NCBI GenBank assembly: GCA_964573295.1
Contig: CAZNJE010000003.1
Coordinates: 122,105 to 186,104 of the forward strand
Reading direction: 5' to 3'
DNA: 64,000 nt
DNA from: CAYQJL01 sp964573295
Lineage (GTDB): Bacteria; Eisenbacteria; RBG-16-71-46; CAIMUX01; WJJG01
The notes under the pieces are model-generated. The model saw nothing but the letters and a program-made list of their open reading frames with translations. It searched no databases and was not told the DNA's origin. The position numbers and the translations under genes are program-made. Positions 27,458 through 37,509 of this stretch are shown piece after piece (position 1 is the stretch's first letter; every line of letters begins with the position of its first letter).

Positions 27458-28729
27458 GTGAAAATCCTGATCGTTGACGACGAACTGGTGAGCCGGAAAA
27501 AGATGGAGAGGATTCTCCAGGGCGGCGGCGAAATCCACAGCGCAGAGGGGGGCGTCGAAGCACTTGGCCTCTTCAAGGGCGCCCTGGATGCCGAAGCGCC
27601 CTTTCAGCTCATGCTCCTCGACATCTCGATGCCCGATATGGATGGCACCGAGATGTTGCTCGAGGTTCGGGAGTATGAGGAAGCCCGCGCCATCGCAGAG
27701 CAAGAGCGCGTCAAGGTCCTGATGGTGACCTCGCAGTCGGACAAGAACAGCGTGGTCACCTGCATTCAGGCCGGATGCCAGGGCTACATCGTCAAGCCAT
27801 TTGACCGTGAGATGGTCCGCGCCAAGGTAGCTCAGATCGGCGTACTGCTCGAGAATCAAGAGGCATCGACGGATCCGGCCGGTGGTTGGAATGCGGCGGT
27901 CGCCGATCTGGTCGCCGACTTCCGCGACGGAAACGCACCGCTACCGGTCTTCCCGACGATCGTGCGTGAAATCGAGCTCTTGCTCGAGGACCCTCATACC
28001 AACGCCGACGATCTGGCCGAGGTCATCGAACGCGACGTGGTGCTCTCGGGCCGCATCATCGCCATCGCCAATTCCCCCCTTTGCCGCGGCACGACCAAGG
28101 TGCGCACCGTGGCCAAAGCCATCCCCAGGCTCGGTCTGAAGGGCACGCAGAGCGTAGTCTCCGCCCTGGCCAGCCGGAACTTCTACGCGTCGGCCTCGGC
28201 CGACCTGCGCGCGAAACTCGATACCCTCTGGCAGCACTCCCTGGTCACTGCCTACGCGGGCCGCTTCCTTGCCGAGAGGCTGCGCATGCGCGATGTGGAG
28301 CGGCTCTTCCTCATGGGCATGCTTCACGACATCGGCAAGGTCATTTTGCTCAACGGCCTGGGCACTCTCGCCAGCGATGACTCTCCAGCGGCGATCCAGA
28401 CCATCCTCAACACGGTCCATAAACACCACAATGAATTCGGCGCGATCGTCCTCAAGCTGTGGGATCTACCCACGGAATTCTCCGACGCGGCGCACGATCA
28501 CGAAGATCAGGACTACCACCCCCTCACCGCGCAAACCACATTGGTCACGAACCTGGCCAATAACATTGCCCGGGAGGCTGGCTACAGCCTCTTCCCCATC
28601 CGCAACTGCGACCTGGGGACCCTACCAGCAGCCCAGCTTCTCAAGGTCGATCCGGAAATGATTCTTCAAGTCCAGGAGCGTCTGCAGGAGCAATTGAGTA
28701 GTGGTGATGGAGGATTGATGGCTGCGTGA
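27458..28729 (+). CDS. Response regulator with HDOD domain
   Basis: 423 residues. An N-terminal receiver domain (MKILIVDDE, phospho-Asp in LMLLDISMPDMDG, TSQSD, conserved Lys in VKPFD) is joined to an HDOD domain (residues ~150-380) with LPVFPTIVREIELLLED, VIERDVVLSGRIIAIANSPL and MLHDIGKVILLNG. HDOD proteins are HD-related signalling outputs, usually without hydrolase activity. Here an HD pair (HDIGK) is nevertheless present. The GTG start is preceded by GGAG. It is cotranscribed with the hybrid kinase upstream and likely receives its phosphoryl group. Confidence 0.85.
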   Translation: MKILIVDDELVSRKKMERILQGGGEIHSAEGGVEALGLFKGALDAEAPFQLMLLDISMPDMDGTEMLLEVREYEEARAIAEQERVKVLMVTSQSDKNSVVTCIQAGCQGYIVKPFDREMVRAKVAQIGVLLENQEASTDPAGGWNAAVADLVADFRDGNAPLPVFPTIVREIELLLEDPHTNADDLAEVIERDVVLSGRIIAIANSPLCRGTTKVRTVAKAIPRLGLKGTQSVVSALASRNFYASASADLRAKLDTLWQHSLVTAYAGRFLAERLRMRDVERLFLMGMLHDIGKVILLNGLGTLASDDSPAAIQTILNTVHKHHNEFGAIVLKLWDLPTEFSDAAHDHEDQDYHPLTAQTTLVTNLANNIAREAGYSLFPIRNCDLGTLPAAQLLKVDPEMILQVQERLQEQLSSGDGGLMAA

Positions 28730-28760
28730 TTCGCGATAGATTCACGCACTCGGGGATCCG

Positions 28761-31472
28761 CTATCTGGATCCGCGGGACGAACCGGGCGGCCCCATCCTC
28801 TCGACCGCCTCGACCGCCGGCGGGAACCCGGGACGAACCTCCGCGGCCCGGCGATACCAGCCGCGCGCTTCCTCGAGGTGCCCGGCGCGCTCCTCCACCA
28901 GACCGAGATTGAAGAGCGGCTCGAACATCGCCGGGGCAAGCTGGTGCGCCTGAAGGAAGCTCGTCCGCGCCAAGTCCAGACGCCCCAGGTCACGCAGGAC
29001 GACCCCCAGGTTGTTCGCGATCCACGGGTCCGTGGGTGCCAACCGGTGTGCCTGCTCGAATGCCATCCGCGCACGCTCCAGCTCGCCTCGCGCATGCGCC
29101 ACCTCGCCCAGACCGGCGCGGGCGTCGGCGAGATCGGGTTCGAGGCCCAGAGCCCGCTCGTAGGCCTGGCCGGCTTCATCCCACCGGCCACTCTGCTTGT
29201 AGTAATCCCCCGCGAGAAGCCACACCTGCGCCCGTTCCTGACCATAGGCATAGGCCGAGGCCACGTCGCGGGCGGCCGCTGCCGCTTCTCCAGCGTGCAG
29301 CCGGAGGGCAGCGCGATGCCGGGCGAAGCCCCCCGGCCGAACACCTCGTGACATGGCTGCCGAGCACAGCTCTACGCCAGCCTGACTCGCGCCCAGGCGG
29401 TGCAGCGCCTGGAGACCGGCGCTGTAGTAGGCCGCATGCAGGGGCCGTCGCGACGTCAACTGAAGCCGGCGGTTGCGGACGAGCGCACCTCGCTGCCGGA
29501 GGGCTTGCTGTGACGGTGCCTGCAAAGGACCATACGCGGAGGCGAGCAGGAGATCCCATTCGATGCGCTCGCTCCAGTCCGTTTCGCACGCGGCCGCATC
29601 CCGCGCGACCGCATCCCGCACTTCGCGCAGCCTTCGCTCGAACGTAGGCGGATCGATCCCGGCCGTGGAACCCGGCCCCGGGTAGCTCTTCTCCTCGGCC
29701 AGCCGGTACCGCCGCAGAACCTCCTCGCTGCTGCGCAGTCGCGCGTGAGCCTGTGGCATCCCCGGTTCGGACCCCAGGATCAACCCCGGCTGCCGCGCAA
29801 CCCAGACGAGAGCGAATGTCGCGAAGATCAGGAACAGCCACAGCAGCGCCGTGTCCGGCCGGCGCACTCGCAAGACGAGCAGCGCCCCCACCCCAGCCCA
29901 GACAATGGCCACGAGCGTGTAGACCAGGCCAGCCCTCAAGAACCAGATTGCCGCGGCGTATCCGGACACCACCAACAGCGCCGTCACCCATCGGGCCACC
30001 CGGTCGGGTAGCAGGGTCGCCAAGGTCACCGTCCCATCGGCCCGATCCCCACGCGCATCCTTCAGGTCCTTGGCCGTGAAGCCCAGCGTCACGCCCACCC
30101 ACAGCATCCAGGCCACGCGCGACGGAAGAACGTGCAGCGTCATCTCCTGCCCGAAGAGAGCGAATCCGCTCGCCAGCGACAGCACGGTCAGGGTCGCCAG
30201 GGTGCCGGTGGCAAGCAACGGCCAGCGCTTCAGGCGCAGGGGGGGCACCGAGTACGCCCAGGCCAGAAAGACGCATGCCATCGACAGCAGGAAGACGTGG
30301 TAGCTCACCACCAGAGCCAGCACCAGCGCCGCGCCGGCCGCCGTCCAGCCCAGGCGGTCGTCGCTCACGGGCAAGCCGCCGGGCGTCGGTCCGGCGCCGG
30401 AAGCAGGTCCAGCGCCGCGTCCGGCCCCGGGTCCGGCTCCGGGTCCGGCGCCGGGTCCGGTGGTGCCGGCCGCATTGAGCTCGTCACCGGCTCGGTCGTG
30501 ATGCACGTTCCACGCCCAGGCGGCCACGTAGGCCGCCGCCATCGCCGCCCAGGTGGTGCCCGCGGCGAGATAATCGACCACGGTGAGCGCATCTGTGCCG
30601 CCGAAGCGATGGTAGACGATCCAGCCGAGCACGAAGCCGGCCGGCGCCATGCCACTGTAGTGGGCCAGGCGCGACCACATGAGATGCCGGGTCACGTAGC
30701 CGAAACCGAGCGGATAACGCCGCCACAGGAAGAGTAGACCGCCCCCCAGCACCCAGGGAACGAAGAGTAAGGCGTGGCGACGGCTCTCGTCGGCAATCAG
30801 CCCGGGACCCCGGACGAGTTCGAGGTAGGCCGGATCGATACCGCCGCCGGTCCCCACCAGCTTCGCCACCAGCGCGGGCCAGGCCCCCAGAAAGGCGGAC
30901 CAAAGGAAGAGAAACGCGCCCGCGACCAAGCCCAGTAGCAGCCCAACCAGATGGCGCCGCGTCGCCACGACGCAGTAGGCACCCACCAGGTGCATCGCGA
31001 AGACGATCTCGAAACGCTGGCCGGGACTGACCGCCTCCAATGAGGCCGACGGATTCCAGAAGTCCCACAAGACGCTGCCGAGGCCCGGCATGTAGCTCAG
31101 GTCGGCCCCCCGCCCCGGGAAGAGCAATCCGTCGATCAGGGGTACCGAGAGGATGACGACGAAGCCGCTGGCCACGACAGCGGCCACGCGCTCGATGGGC
31201 CGCCGGAGCAGCAGGTGCAACATGAGCACCAATCCCAGAAAGAGCGCGATGTAGAAGAGCGGGAAATGAAGAAAGACCATGCCGAAGGAGATCTCGCCTC
31301 GCCAGTCGAAGCCCATGACCCGCGGCGCCTCGAGCAGGCTCTCGAGCAGGTTGCGCGCGAAGATCCAGCCCCACAACAGAAACAGCCAGCGTCCCCCCCG
31401 GGACGCGGCTGTTTCCAGAGTGTGGAGCACTTGCAGCCGGATCGCTTTGAGTCGATCCAAGGTCTCCCCCAA
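28761..31472 (-). CDS. UbiA-family membrane prenyltransferase fused to TPR domain
   Basis: 903 residues. The N-terminal ~590 are polytopic membrane with the UbiA superfamily signatures: the first Asp motif NVHHDRAGD (~320) and the second KDLKDARGDRADG (~464). UbiA enzymes transfer prenyl groups to aromatic or other acceptors in the membrane. Between the motifs is a Gly/Pro/Ala-rich insert (TGPGAGPGAGPGAG, ~335-365). From ~700 to 880 are TPR repeats (DEAGQAYERALGLEPDLADA, PWIANNLGVVLRDLGRLDLA), probably cytoplasmic. The start codon is a TTG 6 bp after the subtilase stop, with AAGGAG very close; another TTG four codons on is possible. Acceptor unknown. About twice the length of ordinary UbiA proteins (~300 residues). 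Confidence 0.75.
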   Translation of the reverse strand: MGETLDRLKAIRLQVLHTLETAASRGGRWLFLLWGWIFARNLLESLLEAPRVMGFDWRGEISFGMVFLHFPLFYIALFLGLVLMLHLLLRRPIERVAAVVASGFVVILSVPLIDGLLFPGRGADLSYMPGLGSVLWDFWNPSASLEAVSPGQRFEIVFAMHLVGAYCVVATRRHLVGLLLGLVAGAFLFLWSAFLGAWPALVAKLVGTGGGIDPAYLELVRGPGLIADESRRHALLFVPWVLGGGLLFLWRRYPLGFGYVTRHLMWSRLAHYSGMAPAGFVLGWIVYHRFGGTDALTVVDYLAAGTTWAAMAAAYVAAWAWNVHHDRAGDELNAAGTTGPGAGPGAGPGAGRGAGPASGAGPTPGGLPVSDDRLGWTAAGAALVLALVVSYHVFLLSMACVFLAWAYSVPPLRLKRWPLLATGTLATLTVLSLASGFALFGQEMTLHVLPSRVAWMLWVGVTLGFTAKDLKDARGDRADGTVTLATLLPDRVARWVTALLVVSGYAAAIWFLRAGLVYTLVAIVWAGVGALLVLRVRRPDTALLWLFLIFATFALVWVARQPGLILGSEPGMPQAHARLRSSEEVLRRYRLAEEKSYPGPGSTAGIDPPTFERRLREVRDAVARDAAACETDWSERIEWDLLLASAYGPLQAPSQQALRQRGALVRNRRLQLTSRRPLHAAYYSAGLQALHRLGASQAGVELCSAAMSRGVRPGGFARHRAALRLHAGEAAAAARDVASAYAYGQERAQVWLLAGDYYKQSGRWDEAGQAYERALGLEPDLADARAGLGEVAHARGELERARMAFEQAHRLAPTDPWIANNLGVVLRDLGRLDLARTSFLQAHQLAPAMFEPLFNLGLVEERAGHLEEARGWYRRAAEVRPGFPPAVEAVERMGPPGSSRGSR

Positions 31473-31478
31473 GGCTCC

Positions 31479-33869
31479 TTAGTGTTGCAGCACGATCCTT
31501 GCGCTCTTGGTCTCCTCGCCGGCGGTAATGCGCGCGAAGTAGACTCCGTCGGTGACCGGCTGACGACTGTCGTTCAAACCATCCCAGGTGACGAGATACT
31601 CGCCCGTCCGCTGGCCCTTGGCAACCAAATGCCGCACCGTGCGGCCGGTGACATCGATCACGTTGACCTGGACCAGGCCCTCATGCCCACTCGGCACGGC
31701 ATAGCTGAGCTGGGTCGAGTGCGTCATGGGATTCGGATAGGCGGCGATACGCAGAGGCAGCTTTCCGATGCCGGCGTTCGGCTCGCCGTTGACGTCGGAG
31801 AAACCTCCAGGCGGCCAATTCGCGAACGCCCCGTTGACGACCAGCGCAAACGGCTGAGGACCCTGGGGCACGTTGTAGCCGCTCACCCGCACCGTCCAGG
31901 TGCCGGCGGCCGGGCTGGCCACGCGGGCACACTCTTCGACGTTGCGGCGATCGTGCGATCCACCCGTGGCGGAGAATCCACCGCTGAACACGTTGCCCCG
32001 ATACTGCGTGCCACCGGGTGCGATCAGCAGCAGATCCAGGTCGTTGATCAGGGCGAGGTTCGTACCCGAGGTACCCGGGTAATCGGTCCACACGACGGTC
32101 GCCACCAGCGGTTCGCTGGAGGAGTCGACCTCGAACTCGAAGACATACTCCTGGCCGGTGTTCAGGCCCGGCTCGACCTCGTTGGCGATCAGCTCGCGCG
32201 TGTCGCCCTCGAAGTAGAGGGAGTTGTCCATCAGGATCCGGCCCCAGCCCTCATTGTTGTTCGGGATGTCGCCGGCGGCCATGTCATCGGTGCTGGAGAT
32301 CAGCATCGCCTTCACGAGCGCGGCCTGCGGCTCGAACGGATCTTCGCCCCCCGTGACGCCCAGCGGATAGAAGCCGTCGGCGAAGTACTGGCGAACGTTC
32401 AGGGCCATCCCCGAGACGGCCGGGGTGGCCATCGAGGTGCCCTGGAACGGATCGGAGGCCGTGTTGCATGTCTGCGCGGGCGGGTTGCCCGGGTGATTGT
32501 CCACCGACGTGATGTAGGTCGGCGACTCACCGCCCGGCGCGGTGATGGTCGGTTTGTACCGGTTGTCAGACGACGGACCGCGACTCGAGTAGCCGGCCAT
32601 CGTGTCCTGCTGCGGCGCTTGCCGGGTCGAGCCTACCGTCACGCAGTTCTTCGCCGTACCGGGCGATCCCACCGTCGAGCCGCCGGGACCGCTGTTGCCG
32701 GCCGCGAAGCAGACCAGGAAGTCCTTGTTGTTCCACATCATGTTGTCGATGTCGACGCAGTAGCCGTCGTAGGCGTTCGACGTGCTGCCCCAGCTGTTCT
32801 GGTGGACGCGCGCCCCCAGGTTGCGGCTGGCTACGAACGAGGAGGACAGGCTGGACGGCACCGCCACCGAACCCAGGTTGCAGGCCGACCAATCGTCGGT
32901 GCCGATGTCCTGCACGGTCATCTTGGCCTTGTAGGCCATGCCGTTGTAGTTGGTGTTGCCCGGATTGATGTAGGACTGATCGCCGCACATCGTTCCGGCC
33001 ACATGCGAGCCGTGCCCGATGTCGCATCCGTCGTAGGGCAAGCCGCCGCCGGCCACCGAGTAGTCGATGATCTTGCGATGCGAGGGGCCGGGGGCCGCTC
33101 CGCCGTTCTCGCGGAACCAGCAGCTGTTGTAGTCCACGCCGCTGTCCATGATCGTCGCAATCTGTCCCTCGCCGTTGATGCCCTGATCCCACAGCGGCAC
33201 CCAGCCGGAGGCGTTCGACTGCGTCACCCAGCGCGTCGTGTTGTTCATCAGCACGAACTCGGGCTGCTCCTCGATCCACCAAACGTCGTGGATGCGAGCG
33301 AGATCGCCGAGCCGCTCAGCCGGAAGCTGGACGAGCACGCGCTTCGAAAACCCGTCGTCAACGCGGTCGAGCACGTTGCCGCCGAGCGTCTCGATCTGGC
33401 CGGCCACGCCGTCCAGATCGCGGAAAACGCGAACCATCAGGCGGTACCCGGGCTCGTCCTGCCGCTCGGGCGAGACGAACTGGGCGTCACCGATCTGGGG
33501 ACTGAGCTTGTAGGCCGGGTGGTAGAGACCGATCCAGGCCAGATCGGCGCGGGTGGCAACCGCCTCGCGTGTGGAGGCGTCCATCCCCACCAGATACGCG
33601 AACTCGGGCACGTACCCGTAGAGGTCGGCCCCCTCCGAGGCCAGATCGTCGAGCCAGGCCGCCTCCACGGGACCCGTGCTCTGCAAGAGATAGTAGCCGT
33701 AGTCGGCGTAATCGCCGGCGACGGCTGTGAGCTGCGCCGGCAGCTGCGGCTCACCCGCCGCGGCGTCGAACTGGTAGGTTTCCAGCTCGATCATCCCCGC
33801 TCCCGCCGAAGGGGCCAGGAGCAAGACGCTCACGAGCAGCAGCGTTGTGCATTGGGCCAGAGAATGCAT
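31479..33869 (-). CDS. Secreted subtilisin-like serine protease (S8) with C-terminal sorting domain
   Basis: About 796 residues. Signal peptide (LLLVSVLLLAPSAGAG), a pro-region to ~190, then the S8 catalytic domain with Asp (IATIMDSGVD), His (GHGSHVAGTM), oxyanion Asn region (VCFAAGNSGPGG) and Ser (FQGTSMATPAVSG). A pre-peptidase-C-like beta domain follows (residues ~600-690), then a FlgD-like end (YPNPMTHSTQLSYAV, TWDGLNDSRQ, GVYFARITA). ATG 33869 has AAGGAGG at 8 bp. It is the first gene of a two-gene unit with the UbiA-TPR gene. Likely an extracellular or surface endopeptidase. Confidence 0.9.
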   Translation of the reverse strand: MHSLAQCTTLLLVSVLLLAPSAGAGMIELETYQFDAAAGEPQLPAQLTAVAGDYADYGYYLLQSTGPVEAAWLDDLASEGADLYGYVPEFAYLVGMDASTREAVATRADLAWIGLYHPAYKLSPQIGDAQFVSPERQDEPGYRLMVRVFRDLDGVAGQIETLGGNVLDRVDDGFSKRVLVQLPAERLGDLARIHDVWWIEEQPEFVLMNNTTRWVTQSNASGWVPLWDQGINGEGQIATIMDSGVDYNSCWFRENGGAAPGPSHRKIIDYSVAGGGLPYDGCDIGHGSHVAGTMCGDQSYINPGNTNYNGMAYKAKMTVQDIGTDDWSACNLGSVAVPSSLSSSFVASRNLGARVHQNSWGSTSNAYDGYCVDIDNMMWNNKDFLVCFAAGNSGPGGSTVGSPGTAKNCVTVGSTRQAPQQDTMAGYSSRGPSSDNRYKPTITAPGGESPTYITSVDNHPGNPPAQTCNTASDPFQGTSMATPAVSGMALNVRQYFADGFYPLGVTGGEDPFEPQAALVKAMLISSTDDMAAGDIPNNNEGWGRILMDNSLYFEGDTRELIANEVEPGLNTGQEYVFEFEVDSSSEPLVATVVWTDYPGTSGTNLALINDLDLLLIAPGGTQYRGNVFSGGFSATGGSHDRRNVEECARVASPAAGTWTVRVSGYNVPQGPQPFALVVNGAFANWPPGGFSDVNGEPNAGIGKLPLRIAAYPNPMTHSTQLSYAVPSGHEGLVQVNVIDVTGRTVRHLVAKGQRTGEYLVTWDGLNDSRQPVTDGVYFARITAGEETKSARIVLQH

Positions 33870-34090
33870 GGGGAGTTCCTCCTTGGTGATGCAATGTCCA
33901 CCGCGCCGGGGGACGAACGCACTGAACCGCCACGGTGGCGCCAGACGGTGCCCCGCTCCGGGGAAAGTCATGTACACTCTATTCTAGCGCATTCCAGAGA
34001 TCGGCCATAGAGGAAAGCGGCGGCGCCCGAAACGCAACATACACAATCTACTGTACGAGAAGCAGTTGCGGCCGACACCTCACGCCGCAT

Positions 34091-37000
34091 CTACGACCCG
34101 CCCAGCTCTGGATTGCCCCCCCCCGATGAGGAATCCTCCTGCCCCGAAACGGCCTGAGCGGTCGCTTCGCCGGGCGCCTGGGGCTCTTGCCCACCGCGAG
34201 AAACTCGAGGCTCAGCCACACCGGCACCTTCCGGACCCGACTCGAGCGCGCCGCGAATGGCGCGGCTCAGATCCTTGGTGGTGAAAGGCTTCTGGATGAA
34301 GTTCACGTTCTCATCCAGCACATTGTGGTGCGCGATGACATTGGCGGTGTAACCGGACATGAACAGGCACCGAAGGCCTGGATGCACGGCCGTGAGCTTT
34401 CTCGCCAGATCGCGTCCATTCATCTCGGGCATCACGATATCGGTCATGAGAAGGTCGATGCTCGAGGGGTTCTCCTCGGCGATCCGCAACGCTTCCGACG
34501 GCGAGCACGCCGTTACGACCTGATAGTTCATGCCCTCGAGCATCCGCCGCCCCAAGTCGAGCAGCATCGCCTCATCCTCGACCAGAAGAATCTTCTCCCC
34601 GCCGCCGGATCCCGTCCGCGCCGCCTGGCCCTTGGACGCCGGCGCCTCTTCGCTGGCGTGCCGGGGCAGGTAGATCTGGACCGTGGTCATCCTGCCGGGC
34701 TCACTCGCGACGTGAACGAAACCAGCGTTCTGTTTGACGATGCCGTAGACGGTCGCCAGCCCCAAACCGGTGCCTTCGCCCAACTGCTTCGTCGTGAAGA
34801 AAGGATCGAACACCTGGCTCAGCGTGTTGTGGTCCATGCCGCAGCCGTCATCGTTTACCGAAAGCAACACGAACTCCCCGGGCCGCGCCTCGGTGTAGGC
34901 CGCGCAGTCAGCAGGCTCGAGGGTCACATTGGCCGTCTCGATGGCGATCGTGCCGCTCTCGCCGATCGCATCACGGGCATTGACGGCCAGGTTTGCGAGG
35001 ATCTGATCAATCTGCGAAGGATCGATCCGAACGGGCCAGACGCCGGCCTTGGGAGACCACTCCAGATCGATGTGCTCGCCGATCAGGCGCCGCATCATCG
35101 CCAAGGTGTTCTCGACAGTTTCGTTCAGGTCGATGATCTTGGGAGCTACGGTTTGCTTCCGCGCAAACGCCAACAACTGGCGTGTCAGGTCGGCCGAACG
35201 ATGGGCGGCATTGGCGATCTCGGTCAGATCCTCGTAGAGCGGGTCATCCGGCGCCTGCCGCTCCAGGGCCAGCTCCGTATTGCCCAGGATCACACTCAGC
35301 ATGTTGTTGAAATCGTGCGCCACGCCACCGGCCAGCCGTCCCACGGATTCCATCTTCTGGGACTGGGCCAGCTGGGCCTGGAGCCGCTCCCGCTCCTCGG
35401 CTGCCTGCTGCTGCTCGGTCACATCCATCGCCATGCTGACCACCAGACCGGGGCCGCCGGGAGACCGTCCGATGGGCGCGGAACTGAACTCCCAGTTCCG
35501 CGTCTCGCCGGTTTTGGTGAGCACCGGAAACCCTCCTTCGCGCACGGGACCACGCGCCTGATGGAGCGCCTCGATGTCCCGCAGCACCTGAGGCGCCGCA
35601 TCCCCATAGGCCTTCCGCGCCCAGACCTCGGTGGTGGGAATCTCCTCGAGCACATAGCCGGTGATCGCGGTCCAGGCCCGGTTGATCGAGATGACCACGC
35701 CATCCTCGCGATGGACCATCACCGGCAGCGGCGCGTTCTCCAGGGACAGACGGAATCGAGCCTCGCTCTCCTCCAACGCCCGGCGAGCAGCACGCTCGGC
35801 GGTCTGTTCGCTGAAGACCAGCACCACGCCGGTGATCTCACCGGCTTCGCTGCGAATAGGAGCCCCGCTGTCCGCAATGGGAATCTCCCGCCCGTCCTTC
35901 GAAATCAGCACGGTGTGGTTGGCCAGGCCGACGACGACGCCCTCGTGCAACACCTTGCGCGCCGGGCTTTCGACGGTGGCCCGCGTCTCCTCGTTGACGA
36001 TCACGAACACCTCGTCGAGAAGGCGCCCGCGGGCCTCCTCCGCCGACCAGCCCGTCAGCCGTTCCGCAACCGGATTCATCCAGGTCACGCGGCCGTCTCC
36101 ACCGGTGGCCAGAACCCCGTCCCCGATCGACTCGAGCGTGGTCTGAAGATTCTCCTTCTGCTGATGGAGCTCATGTTCCGCCCGCCGGCGGGCAGTGATA
36201 TCGCGCGCGAGTCCCCACAGATAGGCAGGCCGACCATCGTCACCGAGGACCGCATAGGACTGTAGCTCCACGGGGAAGACGCTCCCGTCCTTGCGGATGT
36301 ATTCCTTCTCGTAGAGGCCCGAGTAGCCGCGCGTGAGCAGCCGATTGCGCCAGATCTCCTGCTCTTCCCACGCCCGCCACGGTTCCGGAGTGATCTCATA
36401 GAAATTCTCCATGGCACGCAACTCGTCCGGCGCGTAGCCCAGCATGGCGCAGAAAGCCTGATTGGCGTCGATGATCCGTCCGTTGGCATTGACGATGACG
36501 ATCCCGTCGCGGCTGCCGCTGAAGATCTCCTCATACCGTCGCTCGATTGCCCGCAGCGCCTTCTCCGCCTTGATCGTCTTCAACGCCCGGGCCAGATCGC
36601 CGGCAACCTCGGCCAGAAGACTGTGTTCGTCTTCATCCTCGACGAACTGGGCGGGGATCGCGACGGTCATCCAGCCCAGGATCTCTTCGCCGTGTTCGAG
36701 CCGAACGGCCAGCGCCCCCAGCCGCTCGTCACCGGGGCAGTTCGGGCAGGCGGTGCATTCGGAGGCCGGTGAACGGAAGACCTCGATGCACCCACTGGCA
36801 AGCGCGCGTTCTCCGCACATGGGGATCACCCCCGTGCGCAATCGTTCCTCGAGCCCGCCCAGCCCAGCGTCGAAACCAGCTTGATAGAACGGTTCGATCG
36901 GCCGGCCTTCCTCCAGGAGCACGATCCACGCGCTCCGGTAGCCGCGCTCGGCCACCAGTGTTCGGCAGGCGTTCTCGAGAAGCTGGTCGCGCTGCGTCTC

Positions 37001-37297
37001 GCGGTAGAGCATCTGATTGAGCGAGCTGATCGCGCGCAGAACCTGCCTTCGCCGAGCCTCGCGGCCTCGAGCGCGGTCGATCCTGCCCAGCTGTCGGCCT
37101 GCGTAGAAACCGAACCCGACGAAGAGCGCGCCGATTATCAAGCGGACATAGATCTCGTGTGCGGGCACCTGTGTGAGTAGCAGGCCGAGCAGGTTGCCCT
37201 CGTAGAAGAAGAGCCAATCGAGGACACCGTCGAGCAACCACGCGATCACCGCCAGTCCGAACCCGATGAGAACCGGCCCGCGGTTGACCTTCATCAT
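34091..37297 (-). CDS. Hybrid sensor histidine kinase (2 TM-GAF-3 PAS-HisKA-HATPase-REC)
   Basis: 1068 residues. Two TM helices near residues 8-28 and 50-68. A GAF-like domain (~90-240) with a Cys cluster (CTACPNCPGDER) follows, then three PAS domains. HisKA has GGVAHDFNNMLS (His ~661), the HATPase G-box is GEGTGLGLATVYG (~847), and REC has its Asp in DIVMPEMNG (~952) and FIQKPF. A Gly/Glu/Pro-rich tail of ~50 residues ends it. GGAGGAGG precedes two adjacent ATG codons; the second (37294) is better spaced. The C-terminal half closely resembles the kinases at 59098 and 62013, so these are paralogues. Signal unknown. Confidence 0.9.
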   Translation of the reverse strand: MMKVNRGPVLIGFGLAVIAWLLDGVLDWLFFYEGNLLGLLLTQVPAHEIYVRLIIGALFVGFGFYAGRQLGRIDRARGREARRRQVLRAISSLNQMLYRETQRDQLLENACRTLVAERGYRSAWIVLLEEGRPIEPFYQAGFDAGLGGLEERLRTGVIPMCGERALASGCIEVFRSPASECTACPNCPGDERLGALAVRLEHGEEILGWMTVAIPAQFVEDEDEHSLLAEVAGDLARALKTIKAEKALRAIERRYEEIFSGSRDGIVIVNANGRIIDANQAFCAMLGYAPDELRAMENFYEITPEPWRAWEEQEIWRNRLLTRGYSGLYEKEYIRKDGSVFPVELQSYAVLGDDGRPAYLWGLARDITARRRAEHELHQQKENLQTTLESIGDGVLATGGDGRVTWMNPVAERLTGWSAEEARGRLLDEVFVIVNEETRATVESPARKVLHEGVVVGLANHTVLISKDGREIPIADSGAPIRSEAGEITGVVLVFSEQTAERAARRALEESEARFRLSLENAPLPVMVHREDGVVISINRAWTAITGYVLEEIPTTEVWARKAYGDAAPQVLRDIEALHQARGPVREGGFPVLTKTGETRNWEFSSAPIGRSPGGPGLVVSMAMDVTEQQQAAEERERLQAQLAQSQKMESVGRLAGGVAHDFNNMLSVILGNTELALERQAPDDPLYEDLTEIANAAHRSADLTRQLLAFARKQTVAPKIIDLNETVENTLAMMRRLIGEHIDLEWSPKAGVWPVRIDPSQIDQILANLAVNARDAIGESGTIAIETANVTLEPADCAAYTEARPGEFVLLSVNDDGCGMDHNTLSQVFDPFFTTKQLGEGTGLGLATVYGIVKQNAGFVHVASEPGRMTTVQIYLPRHASEEAPASKGQAARTGSGGGEKILLVEDEAMLLDLGRRMLEGMNYQVVTACSPSEALRIAEENPSSIDLLMTDIVMPEMNGRDLARKLTAVHPGLRCLFMSGYTANVIAHHNVLDENVNFIQKPFTTKDLSRAIRGALESGPEGAGVAEPRVSRGGQEPQAPGEATAQAVSGQEDSSSGGGNPELGGS

Positions 37298-37401
37298 GCC
37301 TCCTCCACGCGCTTCTCAAGAAGCCAGTAGATTTCACGCGCGAGCATTTGCAAGCATCTGCAATCGTCTGGTTGAAGCAGGACCTGGTTTGACTACGCGG
37401 T

Positions 37402-37430
37402 ATTCTACGGTGCGCGCGATACGCGCGCAA
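37402..37430 (-). promoter_or_regulatory. Candidate sigma70-type promoter with palindrome in the spacer
   Basis: On the minus strand, TTGCGC (37430-37425), a 17-bp spacer and TAGAAT (37407-37402) form a fair -35/-10 pair about 105 bp upstream of the kinase start. The perfect inverted repeat TGCGCGCG/CGCGCGCA (37411-37418 and 37422-37429) covers the spacer and the -35 and could be an operator. Confidence 0.35.
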
Positions 37431-37509
37431 CCGAGCAGGGCTCTTCCTGCGCGGGGCTCGCCCCCCTAGAACTCCAACTCGGGTTCCCTCTTGGACTCGC
37501 GCTTCTTCT

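Noticed and set aside
31215..34010. Plus-strand frame of 931 codons opposite the subtilase
   Set aside because: The subtilase has a full catalytic triad, signal peptide and ribosome site on the other strand; this frame has none.
34187..36265. Plus-strand frame of 692 codons opposite the sensor kinase
   Set aside because: Antisense shadow of clear PAS/HisKA/HATPase/REC coding sequence.
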